In this document: in pieces, positions 1 through 13,540 of the stretch
Layout: the number at the start of each line of letters is the position of its first letter
Numbering within the stretch: position 1 is the first letter of the stretch
Assembly: GCF_000203815.1 (NCBI RefSeq)
Contig: NW_004457695.1
Location: 1,920,054 to 1,984,053, forward strand
Origin: Cavenderia fasciculata
Taxonomy: Eukaryota; Evosea; Eumycetozoa; Acytosteliales; Cavenderiaceae
Length of the DNA: 64,000 bases
Direction of reading: 5' to 3'
Made by a program: the position numbers and the translations under genes
The notes under the pieces: model-generated
Database searches by the model: none
Seen by the model: the letters and a program-made list of their open reading frames with translations, nothing else
What the model was told of the DNA's origin: nothing

Positions 1-2001
1 AACTGTAGCAGCTGTCAGCGCTACATACAACAAACAAACACATCTATAGTTCAAATTAATAAATTAGAAAAGGTAGTAGTTATGTGACACAGTAAACAAA
101 AACAAAATAATAAGAGCGCAAAAGAAAGAACACAGACACAGACAGAGACACAGACAGAGAGAGAGAGAGATTAATAATAAAATAATAATAATAATAATAA
201 TTATAGCTAGTATGAACCCAATATAATTATATTTATATTCACACTTTATCCAATCCATCCATCCTCCCCTCCTCTTCCTCATCCATCATCCATCATCAAC
301 GACGATAATAGAGTACATATATATATTTATTTATATTGTTGTTATTACAAATCAATCCAACACTCACATAGAGAGAGAGATAGTATTAATAGCACAAAAA
401 CTAATATAGAAATAGATATAGTTTCAAAAGGTAGAATAGAATTCATCATTAATAATAATAATAATTGACCAAACAACAGCCAACCAACTCAACCAACCCA
501 ACCAACAAATAATATAAATATTTATATGATATTTGTTGTTGTTGTTGTTGTTGTGTGGTCGTCACTGATATCTTTGGTCGGTCAGTCAACAGAGAAGCAG
601 AAACAAAGAGAGAGACAGTACAGTTGGATACACACAAGGTTGGGTGGAATTTACTTTATATATATATACAACACAACAAGCTTGACGATGACATTACCAA
701 CAACTATCGCACTGTTATAACAGTAATGCCTTCTTTTTCCTATTTAGAGGTATCACTCTCTTGACGACCAAGTGCGTGTGATATCCACCATCAACCAACC
801 AACCAACCGACCAACAAAACAAAACAAAACAAAACAAAACAAAACACGGTCGAGTACCACATCAAAAGATCAACACAACACCACAAATAACAATGCTACT
901 ACTCCTCTACTCTACTCTACTCTCCAACAGTCGTAAAAGAGGATATCGATGTGAGGAATCAAGCAAAGAGGAGGGGAAATGAAGAGGAGCTATTATTATA
1001 TTCTCTCACTCTCTCTATCACTCCACTCTTTCTTTTTCTTCTTCTTCTTCTTGTTCAGTTGAAATCATAATAGGGACAATTAGAGAGAGCAGTAGCATCA
1101 TCTATCTAACCAATTATATTGGATGTAAAGGTACAAACTAGCCAAAAGATAGATAACAATCAAAATCAATCATCACAAACAATCACAGTAATTTGAGTAA
1201 CAAATGGTGATGATGCTGTTGAGGGAAAAAGATCATTCCTAGATAATATAATAATAATAATAATGTTGTTATTGGACATTTAGTATCCATAATTTTGTTC
1301 ATATATTCTACACCGTTTTATGTGTTTGTGTTGTTATTTTTATTGTTGTTGTTGTTGTGCTTTGTGTTTTCATCATGATTATATTATATAATAATAATAA
1401 TAATAATTAATTAATTAAATTAATAATTTAATTCCTTCACCAACTAACTTTTTAATTCCTTTTTCTCTCTCTCCTTTTAATTTAATACTAGTCGATTGAT
1501 ATTTTTAGAAGTCAACAATCACACCTCTCAACACATTCAAACAACAAACAAACAAAACAACATATCATCATTTAATTACCCTTTTGCTTTTTTTTAGAGA
1601 TATTAAGCAATAATAGCATCAACCAACCAACCAACAAACCAACAAACTATCCCACAACAAATAATTAATTAAAAATCCAACAGCAATATATATTTTTTTT
1701 CAATCACAGAGAGAGAGGATCATTAAATTTAATGTTTATACACTCCAACAAATAATAACAAGAATATATTTTTTTTTTTCAAGCAGGCAAACAAAACAAA
1801 CAAAAAAGAAATTTCAACAAACCAAAAAATCAATTCACAATTTCAAGAACATTACACTACAATTACGATAGATAGAAAGATAAATAGAGCTCAGTAGTAA
1901 CTTATTATTATTATTTGTTGCAATCAAATACCAATTTCTTTCTTTATCATCGGCACCCTTTAAAGGGGTTACAAGATATTTCCTCAAGGAATCAAACGAC
2001 G
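1..2001. other. Gene-free low-complexity leader
   Basis: No convincing gene. The stretch is made of AAT, CAA, CCAA, AAAAC, CT and GA microsatellites with T-tracts. The open frames found here translate only simple repeats. It probably holds the promoter and 5' untranslated region of the DBF4-like gene that follows, and possibly the flank of a gene outside the window. Confidence 0.6.
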
Positions 2002-4279
2002 ATGACAGAGGTCGATAGATTACAACATCACCATCATCATCATTTGGAGTTCACTCCAACAACAGCAGCAAGAAAGATGATGATGATGAACCATAATCAT
2101 AATGGTGGTGGTGGTGGTAGTAGCGAGATTGCGTCTCACCTCCCAAACCACTATTACGTTGGCAATAATCATTCCTCGTCTTCTTCTTCTTCCTCTTCGA
2201 CATCGACCGCGGCAGCAGCAGCAGCGGCCATGTTCATACCCTCAATGGTTACCACTATCAATGGTGCCAACAACTCTGGTAACAACAAATATCATCATCA
2301 TTTACAAGTCGAGGATTACAATAGCAGTGGAAGTACCAGCAGTATATTTGGCCACGAAGCATTGTCACCTCCAAATTCTCAATACATGATGGATAATTGT
2401 GGTAACAACAACAATAGTAGTAATAATGGTTTTAAAAAGAGAAAAAATATAAATGACAATGGTTTATCATCACAACAACCACAACAACCACAGCAACAAC
2501 AAACCCATATTTTGATAAATAATAATAATAATAATAATAATAGTAATGTCTGTATTCATGGAGATGATAAAATAATTGATCAACATAAATATTATGGCAA
2601 CAATAATAATAATAGTAATTTAAATAACAAGAAAATGAAACAACATAATAATAATAATATTAAAATCGATAATAATAATAATAATAATATGGTCATTATT
2701 GGTCATATGTTATCAACCAATGATTTAAATGATTCAAATTTGTAAGTATTCTGATTGAAACAGGGTTGGCAATTTCAAGTACCCTATTTTTTATTGGTCC
2801 TAATATCGATTCTCTCTTTTCTTTAGTAATACACAAAATTATATTTGTTCATCAACTTCTACATCACCTCCCATTTTCCATGATAATGAGAGTTGCACCA
2901 CCACTGTATCATCAAGCCAACAACAACAGCCATACCATTACCATCAATTCCAACAACCATCATCGACTAGCCAACAACAACAACAACAACAACAACAAAA
3001 TTTAAATACCACCACACCTGTTTCAATTTACCAACCAATAATAACTCAACAACAACAACCAAATATTTTAACAACTCAACAACAACCAAAACAATCTAGT
3101 CGAAAACAATCAACTAGAAAACAACAAACACAATCCAAACATTTAATTTTACCTCAACAACAACAACATCAACAGCAGCAGTTGTTGCCACATCAAATAG
3201 TGACAATTGCACCACAAACATATGCAGCGGCTAGTTCATCAACATCTACATCATTCCAACCACCTCCACCTCATATTATAAACTCTTTTATTTCTTCGCC
3301 ACCAACACCCATTTTACATAAACCAATTCCATCCAAACCTTCTCCGCCATCCATCACCACCAACATCCCCACTGTCAATAACAACCTGCATCCATCACAC
3401 CAACAACCAACCAAATCCAACACCACCTCTTCAGCACGTAAAGTGGTCGACCAATCCAGTAGTAGTAGCAAGACATATGGATCAAGCAACAATATCACTC
3501 CCCACATCAAGTTGTCTGACAAACTCAATGCATTCAAGCCGATTGTCAAAGAGTTTCCATCCAATGTATCCATGGGCAATATAGGATTCCCTATACTCAA
3601 TTTTTCAGCACCATCCAATCCCACCTACACTATAAATCGACCACATTATATTTTATCACCCTTTTTCCCTATTGAAAAAGATATCATCCCTTCATCTTCA
3701 TCATCAACCAATATTATCAACAACATCACCATCAACAACAACAACAACAACAATCGTTTAGATTTACAAAATAACAACAACAATGTAATTAATAACCATC
3801 TGTATAATAATAATAATAATAATTTATCTGTGAATAATAATAATAATAATAATAATAATCATTTAAACAATAATAATAATAATAATCATTCACCTTTATT
3901 TAAACATAGTAATAATAATAATAATAACCAAACGACAACAGAACAACAACAACAACAAAGAGGAGCAAAATCTAAACAAGAACAACAACAACAACAACCA
4001 CCTTATACAGTACAAATCCAACAACAACAACAACAAACCAACAACAACAACATGACCAACAATAACCAGAATAATCAAAATAATAATAACAAAAAGAAAA
4101 AGAGATTGCAAGGTTACTGTGAATGTTGTAATAATGAATATGAAAACCTAAAATCACATTTGGAGAGCAAAGAGCATAGATCATTTGCTGAAAAGGATAA
4201 AAACTATAGAGCGATCGATGCGTTAATGAAACAGTTCCCTTTTTCATTTGGTGATCAAATATCATTACATCCACAATAA
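2002..4279 (+). CDS. dbf4: DBF4-like regulatory subunit of Cdc7 kinase
   Basis: DBF4 activates the Cdc7 kinase at replication origins. Two exons, 2002-2741 and 2827-4279, join in phase through an 85-bp GTAAGT/TTTAG intron and give about 730 aa. Most of the protein is His, Asn, Gln and Ser runs. Two islands look functional. Around 3510-3660 lies a motif-M-like stretch (LNAFKPIVKEFP followed by FPILNFS). The C-terminus (about 4110-4240) reads GYCECCNNEYENLKSHLESK, then a conserved H and the segment FAEKDKNYRAID, matching the Dbf4-type CCHH zinc finger. The ATG at 2002 was chosen because the in-frame sequence upstream has no other ATG. No BRCT-like N-terminal domain is visible. The zinc finger is clear; the ortholog name follows from it. 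Confidence 0.75.
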
Positions 4280-4802
4280 TTAATAATAATAATAATAACA
4301 ACAACACAACATATTTTTTTTTTCAATAATTTAGTTCTTTTGTACTTTGGAAGTACCTTAGAAATCTAGATTTACTCACAGACCCTCTGCAGCAAGACCA
4401 AACAGAAATCCCCAACTCCCTTTCAAATTTGATTGATTTAAATAAATCAAATAATCCCAAAAAATTCAATGCATCTTTGTAATGCTGAGAGAAATTCAAT
4501 CTTATATATATCCAATCTTTTTGACTTACTTTCTAAATTATTTGAACCAATAAAAAAAGATATTATCTTGCTTGTAATAATAATTATTTTATTTAATTAA
4601 TTTAATCTATTTTATTTTATTATAACTGTCCATTTTTGCAAACTATTTTTTTATTTAATTTAATATAACTATACACGATGATCAAGTAGAGCAGAGTAGA
4701 GTAAAGTAGAGTATAATCATTCATCATATATATATTTAAAAGCGTAAAAGAGTGTACAAAGAAGGGTAGAGAGAGAGAGAGAGAGAGCAGATATAGATAA
4801 AT

Positions 4803-6497
4803 ATGAACTTCTTCTTTAACTGTACATCTTGTAATTGTAAATTTAACTTTCAAGAGTCATATTGTAAATATTGTTTAACGAGGTATGTCTGCATAGTAGA
4901 TAGATATAGTAGATAGTGAGTGTAGTACAGACTTATTAATAATGTAAAATGATATCATATGATGGTGGTGATGATTGTATAGAATAAAACTAGATCAAAC
5001 AAGAGTATTTGAATTGGTTGATAACATTATAGAAAAAAAGAATCAAAACAACTTGATAAAGACATCAATAGAAAACTATATAGAATCAAATAAAATACAA
5101 TTAGAAAGAAATGAAAAGATATCAAATATAGAAGCAAAGCGATTTCATATTGATCAATTGAAACAAAGAATTGAATCTATGAAAAATAATATAGAAAATG
5201 GTAAAAGATAGATAGAGATAGAATAATATATATAATATATTCACAAACTTTCTTTGTTTTAGAAAATAAATTATTAGATGTAAAGAAGAAATATTTGGTT
5301 ACAAGAAGAAATATATTAAAAAAGAACAAACAATCATTTGAAGAAAATGATACAACTGAAGTTGACAAGTTACCAAATACAATTGAACAACTGAAATTAG
5401 ATTGTATGTATATATTTATTTGTATATTGTTATTGTTAAAATAATTGAAAGATTTCTAACTTGTTCATTACCAAAACTAGTGATTGATTGTAGGCAAAAG
5501 TTGGAACAAAAGAAAAAAACAAAGGTGGAATTGATATCGAATCATCTCTTGCCCATTATGAAATCACCGACTGATCCCAATGAAGTCATTATTGTAAATA
5601 TTAAAGTAAACGACAAAATCCTCCAACAAAGTATGTATCCAATCCAATCAATATTATAATATTATATTATTATTTGATTTACTAATAGTATTATTATTAT
5701 TTCTTTAAAAAGAGTATCCAAAAGATGTGGTAGCGGCAACATTGGGATACACTGTAAAATTAATTGAAATGATATCTATTATATTGGGAGTAGTATTACC
5801 TCATAGAATGAAATTTATAGGATCTAAATCTGTTATTCAAAATGTAGATACTCCTACACATAGGATTAAACCTGCTGGTGGTGGTGGTATTGGTGGTTCG
5901 TTGGGATCAATGTCATCAACGTCGACGACATCAGCTACTAATTTATTATTGGTTTCTGGTGGAAATACAGGTTCACAATCATTACCTTCTTCTGTTGGTA
6001 GTGGTGGTATACCCAATACCACATCCTCTACAACTACAGTCTCCACCATTAAACAAGATAAACAATTGGAAAAGAAGCAAGATAAACAAGAGAAATCACA
6101 ACAACAGGATAAACAACAACCATTTTTACCTTTATACTTTAACAATAAGGTAAAATCTAAAGATTATCAAAAAGCATTGTATTTGCTTGGTGAGAATATT
6201 GCCTATCTCAGATTTCAACAGGGATTATTGACCCCCAAAGAATCACATTCCTACTTTCTTCAAAATATAATGGAATTGATCAATTCAAGTAACCTTGGCA
6301 AGAATGGACCATTTACCTATGAGAAAGGACTAGACTCTGCACATTCACCAACATCATCGTCTATGATCTATACCAACATTATTGATGACGAAGAATCAAA
6401 AGAAGACTGGGAAATCATTAATTTCCTTCCACCACCTCCCAACAATACAGAAGATATTGAACATATGGAAAGAATATTAAATGATATTGTTGAATAA
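4803..6497 (+). CDS. atg14: ATG14-like autophagy PI3-kinase subunit
   Basis: ATG14 directs the Vps34 PI3-kinase complex I to autophagosome formation sites. Five exons (4803-4882, 4983-5200, 5263-5403, 5481-5630, 5713-6497) stay in phase and give about 457 aa. The N-terminus is Cys-rich (CTSCNCKF then YCKYC), like the CxxC pairs of ATG14. Exons 2-4 encode a charged coiled coil. The last exon has ATLGYTVKLIEMISIILGV and LPHRM, then a Gly/Ser/Thr linker, then ALYLLGENIAYLRFQQG, GKNGPF and DWEIINFLP. These align by eye with human ATG14 in the same order (YATQLVNILSHILDV, NILYLCFSQ, GRSGPF, DWENLP). UVRAG is the alternative, but the N-terminal Cys pairs and the DWE motif favour ATG14. Confidence 0.85.
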
Positions 6498-6673
6498 ACC
6501 AAAATGATCAACCCATTATCAAACAAGTACTTGTATTATATATTAATTTGAAAAGATAAAAAGTAAAGAATGTTTTGCTTGCTAAAATTTAAAAGATAAG
6601 ATTTCTTTCTCATTTAAAATTATATAATATTATTATTTTTTGGTTTCGATTTATTATTATTATTATTGTTGTT

Positions 6674-7264
6674 TTAGTTTGATTTTAAGTTTGTCAAGTT
6701 ATCTATGCTTTCTTCCAAACTCAAGTCAACCTTTAAACTTTCTTGTAATTCTTCCAATTCTTTGAGACCAGGAGTTAGAGAGACGGCACCAACCAAGTTT
6801 TTGAAATAGTCGACACGCTTTTGTACGTCTTTTCTTTCATTGTCTGCACACTTTGTCAATATATATAGTTCTTTGCGGAGACTGTCACGTTCGCCGAGGA
6901 CAGTCTTGATGGCGGTCATTGATTTTCTGACCTTTTGGAGACGGAATGGATTGGTGAGCTTGTGATCCTTTGCATTCTCACGCTCTGACATTAATTTGTT
7001 ACGTTCCTTTAACAAGACAAACCATAACTTGTGGAGATCTTCAAATGACTTGCCACGGAGATCTCTTGCTTCCCATTTCTTACCGGCCAATGGGTATGTT
7101 CCCTTTGGGTACTCATGTTCGAAAAATTGTTGTAATCCTTTTGCATCGCTGCTTGATCTTGTTATGAATGTAGATGATGTCGATGATGTCGATGTATTGG
7201 TCATTGAAATCATTGATCTTCTAATCAATGATGATGTTCTATATAATAATGATGATGATGACAT
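6674..7264 (-). CDS. mrpl47: Mitochondrial ribosomal protein uL29m (MRPL47)
   Basis: A large-subunit protein of the mitochondrial ribosome. The single exon gives 196 aa. The first 40 residues are rich in Ser, Thr and Arg with few acids (MSSSSLLYRTSSLIRRS), a mitochondrial presequence. The core has GKKWEARDLRGKSFEDLHKL followed by WFVLLKERNKL, the signature of the MRP-L47 family, and a basic helical region typical of L29. It is divergent to the NDUFB8-like gene that starts at 7716, so two nuclear genes for mitochondrial proteins share a roughly 450-bp intergenic region. Confidence 0.9.
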   Translation of the reverse strand: MSSSSLLYRTSSLIRRSMISMTNTSTSSTSSTFITRSSSDAKGLQQFFEHEYPKGTYPLAGKKWEARDLRGKSFEDLHKLWFVLLKERNKLMSERENAKDHKLTNPFRLQKVRKSMTAIKTVLGERDSLRKELYILTKCADNERKDVQKRVDYFKNLVGAVSLTPGLKELEELQESLKVDLSLEESIDNLTNLKSN

Positions 7265-7715
7265 GATTCTTCTTGATATTTCTATTCAATTCTAATTATG
7301 TTATTTGAAATCTAGATTGATATAATGAAATGATTAGTTTATCAATACTATATGATGGTATGCGATACTCGTCTATTGATAGATCATATCTATCATATCT
7401 GAGCATAGTCGTCAGAGTTTGATTTGAGATCTATGCTGCACTGTGACATACCTTTTGGTTGATAGCTATATACAAAGAATGTTGATAATGATGATGTTGA
7501 CAGAGATATAATATATCAATCTTTTCTTTTCTTTAAATATCAGCAAAGCTATACACAAACAATCAAATGCAGATACACAAAGTAAGTAAACTTTCGTCTT
7601 TCTCTCCTTTTTTTTTGAATTTTTTGTTTTTTTTTTTGTTTCATTGACCCCTCAATGATCATCCTCTTGATAATAACAAAACAGACACGAAAGAAGATAG
7701 AGTAGTTTATAAACA

Positions 7716-8411
7716 ATGTACAAATCATTATTATCTAGAACATCATCATTGGTGTCTAAACAAGCTACTATGATCACAAGAGCTGGTCATAGAAAGCCAA
7801 TCACTTTCCCAGGTGGAAAGTATGACGGTGAAGTATGTAGAATAGTAACAGTAGAGTAGAGCAGAGTAGAGCAGAGTAGATCAATTAGCAATTAGATAGA
7901 AGGGTGATGCACACAGATTACAACACTTAGTTACAGATAGAAAGAAAGGAATGATAAATGATCATTAACAAAAAGAATATTTGTTATGTTTACTATAGTT
8001 AAATGAAAGATTCGATGAACACCCAGATATGATGACTCCAGATGAAGATGCATGGGCTGATAAGAACGTAACTCCAAGTGGAGCTTTGGCATATTTTGGT
8101 GGTTTTGCTGCATTCTTGTTTGGTGTTGGTTTAACTTGTTATATGTTTGGTTCACCATTACATAAGGAAGTTGTAATGTATCCCAAAAAGAAGAAAAAGA
8201 GGAATATGATGAAACGCATCATCTTAATCATCATAACTCAGTTATTAATTGTTTCATTTGTTGTATATAGGTCGAAAGAGATATGCCATTCAATCAATTA
8301 TATTTGGAATATGGAGGTGATCCAAACAAGGTTGATACATTAGATGAAAAGGCATGGAGAGTAAGAATGGGCGATAGACAAGCTATTTTCCGTCAAAGAC
8401 ATAGCATTTAA
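7716..8411 (+). CDS. ndufb8: Mitochondrial complex I subunit NDUFB8-like
   Basis: An accessory subunit of NADH:ubiquinone oxidoreductase in the inner membrane. Three exons (7716-7832, 7999-8172, 8271-8411), with both introns in phase 0, give 143 aa. The N-terminus is basic and hydroxylated, like a presequence. One transmembrane helix lies in GALAYFGGFAAFLFGVGLTC. After it comes MPFNQLYLEYGGDPNKV, which matches the PYNNLYLERGGDPSK stretch of animal NDUFB8. None of the three exons alone would be recognised by length. The divergent neighbour is MRPL47. Confidence 0.85.
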
Positions 8412-9468
8412 AATAATAATAGAATAATAATAACAACAAACCATATATAATAATTAATATCCACCAATTTTAAATTAATATCAATATTATTAACATGTAT
8501 ATTGATATTTGTAAAACCAATAATAAAACAACATAATCGCACAACAACAACAATAATAATACTACGTTGTCAATCATTGGATATCGAAATCAAAAAGTAT
8601 CCATCCATCTATCTATCGATCATTATGATAATCTATATAGATGGGTTTCCATTTAAAAAGATAAATACCTCGGAAATCATTGGATACTTTGAAATCTCTT
8701 TTCCACTTTACTTTTACTTTGGGAATAGATGTTGGGATTTGCCAAATCGTACTGGTACCCAATTTAACCAGCAGGATGAATCCATACTACTACCGACCAA
8801 TGAACGAGCAAAGAGTTGATCTGATTGATCGGAGCTTGCAAATATATTTCCATTGAATGTTCGACCAACAACACATCAGATGAGATCAAAGTAAATGAAA
8901 CCAAAAGTTGATAGATATTTCAGCCATAAAAGATTAAAGTGGGTTGATTTGCAGGTCAATCAATCCATCCCTAGCCCATTGCGACAAGGCGATAATGTTT
9001 CGGGTGTCAAAAAAAAAAAAAAAAACAAGAAAACTCGTTGGTCCTCTAGAGACCCTCCACAGAGTGATATATCTAAAGTTTTATCTTTTTTTTAAATCAC
9101 TTCACATAATAATAATAATCAATTTCAATTTTAGCTACACACACACAAATACATAAACACAAACAATCAAACAATCAAACAATCAACACATAACACGCAC
9201 ACACACACACACACTTCGTGAAACCCAATTGCCCAATCGAAACTCGTATCTAACTAAATCAAAATCATTCATTTTAAAAGAAACACTTTGTATTTTTAAT
9301 ATTTTATCTCTCATAGCACAAACACACACACACGACAAAGACTTCTTCAAGAAAACAGTAGTAGTTAGTAGATTACCCAAATATTCATTTAAAACTTAGT
9401 CACCGCGCGGAATAACATAATACAATACAATATATATATAAATAGAAAGAAAGAAAGAAAGAAAAGGA
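8412..9468. other. Intergenic, with an unusually complex block
   Basis: No supported gene. 8640-9060 is less AT-rich and less repetitive than the other spacers and ends near a 17-A run at about 9009-9025. The open frames across it have no recognisable motif. 9190-9340 holds CA and TG microsatellite. The block could be a decayed repeat copy or an untranslated region. Confidence 0.4.
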
Positions 9469-10181
9469 ATGAGTGAAACACCAAACAATTCAAAAATAAG
9501 ATTCAATGACAAGGTCACAAACATCAATGTTGGTGGCGAAGCTGGAGGCATATTAGAAGAAGCTGTGCACAAGGCTTTGAAGCAACAACAACAATGTGGT
9601 TGCTCTGCTAGCAGCGATGAAAATTCAAAATCATGTAATAATAGTAACTGTAATAATAGCGCAAGCGGCGCAGTCGTTCAAGACGGATGTAATAACAATA
9701 ATAATAATAGTAATACCAACAATGCCTCTTCTTCATCTGTAAATGGTGGTCAATCGGCAACACAAGCAAATAATCAAAGAGTTAGAGAAGGTTCCAAATC
9801 CAATGGATCAAACAACGCAAACGTCAGTGGAATCAGTAAAGATTCTATTCTTTCATCGATTCCAAAAGACACTATGGAGAAAATCAAAGAATGGAAAGTA
9901 AAATATGCCTTTATTACTAAAGGGGCAAAGTTGGTATCTACATCCAAACAACATAAATTCAAAACTCCAGTTTCAATTGGTGAAGCTGCTTATTTTTTGG
10001 GTATGTCTAAAAGATCAAAAGAAATAGTATCTTTTATTAATTGTCCATTTTTCCTTTTTTTTTCTTTCTAGCTGAATCACAAGTTAAAGATTCAACATTG
10101 GTATTTTCAAATGATAATAGTCTTATATTTTCAGATGGAATTTTTGTTGATCTTGATTTAATAGATGATGATGATGATTAA
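9469..10181 (+). CDS. Conserved-looking protein of unknown function
   Basis: I do not recognise this protein. Two exons (9469-10000 and 10072-10181) join in phase across a 71-bp GTATGT/TTCTAG intron and give 213 aa. It starts MSETPNNSKIRFNDKV, followed by a Cys/Ser/Asn-rich linker with poly-N. The C-terminal 85 residues are complex and look like a small domain: KIKEWKVKYAFITKGAKLVS, then PVSIGEAAYFLAESQ, then strand-like segments and an acidic DDDDD end. There is no signal peptide or membrane segment. A CT/GA-rich leader and AGAAAG repeats precede the ATG. Confidence 0.7.
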
Positions 10182-10414
10182 ACAATTTAATAATTAAAAA
10201 TAAATCAACACATATAGAATATATATATATATTATATAATTTTAAAATATATATCTTTTTTTTTTTTGGAATGGAAAAAAAAAGATCAAAAACAACCAAA
10301 AGGATATATGGTAAATTTATTTATATTGTAACAAATGTGCTATATGATGTGTAATTTTGATTTATATATATATACGAAATAACTATTATTATTATTATTA
10401 TTATTATTATTGAA

Positions 10415-11726
10415 TTAAACTATATAATTTCCATTATTATTATTATTATTATTATGATTATAAAGTAATGGAGAGTGAGGAGATGATGGAGTTGAATTCC
10501 CATCATTTTGAAACATATTGTTCTGTTGTTGTTGTTGTTGTGGTTGATAAAATTGATTATTAATAAATTGTTGTTGATGTTGATGTTGTATTTCTGGAAT
10601 ATTATGATGTAATTGTTGGTGTTGTTGTTGTTGTTCTTGAGTTACAGGAATTGATTGATGGTGTATATTATTATTATTATTATTATTTGATTTCTTTTGT
10701 TCATTTGTTGATTTTAAACTATTAGTAGAATTTGAATTGGTTGTAGCAATTGATTCATGATGATTATTGCCTACACTATTATTATTATTATTATTATTAT
10801 TATTATGATTATTTAAATTTAGATTTGGAGATGAATTTGAAGAAGGACCACTGCCACTATCATTAGTAGGTGAACCAATACCATTGGCAGCATCTTTTTC
10901 CTTCTTTTCCAATTCTTCTTTTTCCTTTGCCGTAAGGAATCGACCTCCATTTCCTCTTTGTCTTCTGAGTGCATGTTGGTGTCTACTTTCATGTTGGTAT
11001 GGTTTTCTTTTACGGATTTTGTTTTCTGACTCTGTCTTGGCGCGTGCAGCACGGCGCTTTAATATTCTTTGGTATTGTTTAGCATTGACATAGAGTGGTT
11101 CCTCTTGCTTTTGGTATGCAGCCACTGCAGCAGCAGCTGCGGCCGGGTGGTGATTGGCAACGCCGCCGCCATTGTTGTTATTTCGATACATGTCCATCGT
11201 CGTAGCAGATGGTGGTGGTAGTGATGATGATGGTGTTGGTGTTGGAGATGTTGTGATGGAAGCTCTTAAATCGTCATCGGATGAAGATGAAGAGACGGGT
11301 TTCATATGATGATGCGAGTCGGGCGAGTAGTGTTGTGGGTGTTGTCCTAAAAATAAATACAAAAAAGATCTTGGTTAGAATTGGATGTTCAAAGTGGTAA
11401 GCCTCTTTCCTTTTGTGGCCTTCACCCTCAACCCAAAAGAGGCAAAAAACATCCTTTTTTATCAAAGCAGCCCCATGTTGCATGCGTGGTTTGTCCTCTT
11501 TTGGAAGTAGGGGGGTGAAGGATCGAGTATATATATAAAGGGGATCATGATCGTCGTTTATGATCTAATAAATCATACCATGTTGATGATAGCCCCCACC
11601 AATGTGGTGGTGTGGTTGTTGTTGTTGTTGTTGCTGAAGATGAGGATGATGAGAAACGTGGTGATGCATATGATGATGTGGGTTATACATTGCTCCACGA
11701 TCTAAATAAACTGCTTGGTAAGACAT
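10415..11726 (-). CDS. nfyA: NF-YA / HAP2 CCAAT-binding transcription factor subunit
   Basis: NF-YA joins NF-YB/NF-YC and supplies DNA contacts to CCAAT boxes. Two exons (11579-11726 and 10415-11346) join with a codon split G|GA and give about 359 aa. Residues about 130-190 carry [20 protein letters not shown] (subunit interaction) and then [19 protein letters not shown] and GGRFL (DNA binding), the complete two-part NF-YA domain. The flanks are poly-H, Q, N and A runs. The first exon starts [16 protein letters not shown] and is His/Gln-rich. The intron is 232 bp, longer than most here. A long upstream spacer may hold 5' untranslated exons. Confidence 0.93.
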
Positions 11727-13540
11727 AGATTGTATGAACTACTATATCTCTATCTCTAGATTAGATAAATAATGTCTTCTTGTTCTTAAAGAATGATCTC
11801 CCCTTATTCTACAATCTTCTTTTTGCTCTAATTCTTTTCTAAATCTCTGGTTAGGGGATGTATGAATGACCCTAAATATAACTTTTTGTTGTTTATAAAC
11901 AGAGAGAGTTCTCTAAAATATCTCTCTGTCTGTGGGATAAAGAAAGAGAGGAGGAGGAGGAGGAGGGATGGGGAAATGCTTTGTTTGCTCGATGCAAGGT
12001 TTAAGAGGGGACAGAGTCTATTTTAAAATAAAAAATTAATAAAAGGGATCGATCTAATGGTTCGGGTTCATAGATAGAAGAAAGAAAAGATGGGAAGGGA
12101 AGGAAAGGAAAGGAAAGGATGTTTTTGGTTTAACAAAAAAAAAAGATATGAACAACAATGAAACTATGTCTATGTTTGTGTTCCGGATTAGGAACAACAA
12201 GAGATTACTATAGTATTTGCAACCAAGACAACCGTTTCAAGATATTTCTGAACAAATCAAAACAAGATGTATGAAGGGTTTTTTTAAAGTTGGCTCGACA
12301 ACCTGAGGTTGCTTGTTTTGCGGTTCCCTGCAAACGGCAAAATATCTGTCCCGACCAGTGTGTGTTTTGATCAAACCGTCAGGCAAACAGAGACAGAAGA
12401 AGATAGATGCCCAGACTTTGATTGTTGGTGAGGATTATTTTCATGATTGAATTTGATGGCGAGTTTGATGTTGTCATTTCAAAAGAGAAAGATTTGAATC
12501 TCTCTTGAGATGGGAGGGAGTGGTGTCATGACATGGCTCCTCATTGCAATCCTTACCTTTTGATATTCTTGGAATAAGTATAGTACTCTTTTGATTGTTG
12601 TTTGATCCACCCCACAAACGATAGAGACGATACAGACGATAAAGTCGAAACAGCAACAGCAGCAGCAACAACAACAGTACCTTGCAATTAGAAATGAAAC
12701 CAACAATAATGGGGAAAGAACAACAACCAACATTAAAAAGTAAGCAGGAAAGAGGACAAACAAGGGAGTGATGATTGATTCGTCTCCTCTCTCTCTTTTT
12801 CTTTCTCTCTCGGTATCGTATACCATTCCAGAATATGATACCACCCCTAACCATATTCCATATACATATTTATAAATATAGGTGGTATTGTAAGAGTGGA
12901 GTGGGTGTGGATTGGAGATGTGTAAAAATGTATGATAAAATTAAATACAACATATATTATATATTATATATATGTGTGTATATAGATAGAACAAGAGTAA
13001 ATTGTTCATATCATAAATAACAAACTTGTGTGGAAAAGATTTCACTTACTCTCTCCAATGTAGACTGGTCTCCTCTCTTTCTCTCTTCTCTCTCTGTGCA
13101 AGATAGATATTACCAATATTTGATAAAATCTAATTAGATTCTATTTGATTGGATTTGGTTGAGAGGGGAGGGAGGGAGGGAGGGGGATACTACCATATGA
13201 TAATGGTCGACTTTTTCTAAAATTACACAACAAATACATACATACAACAAGAGAGAATGACAGAAATAACTGGATTGCTGGGTGTGTGTTTACTTTGGAT
13301 ATGTGGGATATGTGGTGTGGGTGGGATACTAATATTGAATGGATTAGGTTTTCCGACCGAACAATTGTTTTTTTCCTATTATTATTATTAATTTCGAATT
13401 TACCAAATAAAGATAAAGATATGGACGGGGAGACACAATAGAAAATTAAAATTAAAATTTAAACCAAACCACGACTCACAAAGATATGAAGGAGATAGAT
13501 AGAGATAGATAGATTTAAATTTGAATTAATTTCAACTTAC
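11727..13540. other. Long spacer upstream of NF-YA
   Basis: No gene is firmly supported. There are several minus-strand donor-like sites (ACTTAC or similar on the plus strand at about 12555, 12680, 13046 and 13535), so 5' untranslated exons of NF-YA or further exons of the candidate gene at 13541-13900 may lie here. GGAAA, GGAG and CT repeats are common. The frames at 12474-12854 are low-complexity. Confidence 0.4.

Noticed and set aside
8502-8819. 105-aa open frame
   Set aside because: Low-complexity Ile/Ser/Tyr start and no family motif; the block is described as an unexplained spacer instead.
12474-12854. Open frames of 121-126 aa on the minus strand
   Set aside because: They mostly translate GCA/CAA and TCG-type repeats and charged RE repeats, in several frames at once; not coding.
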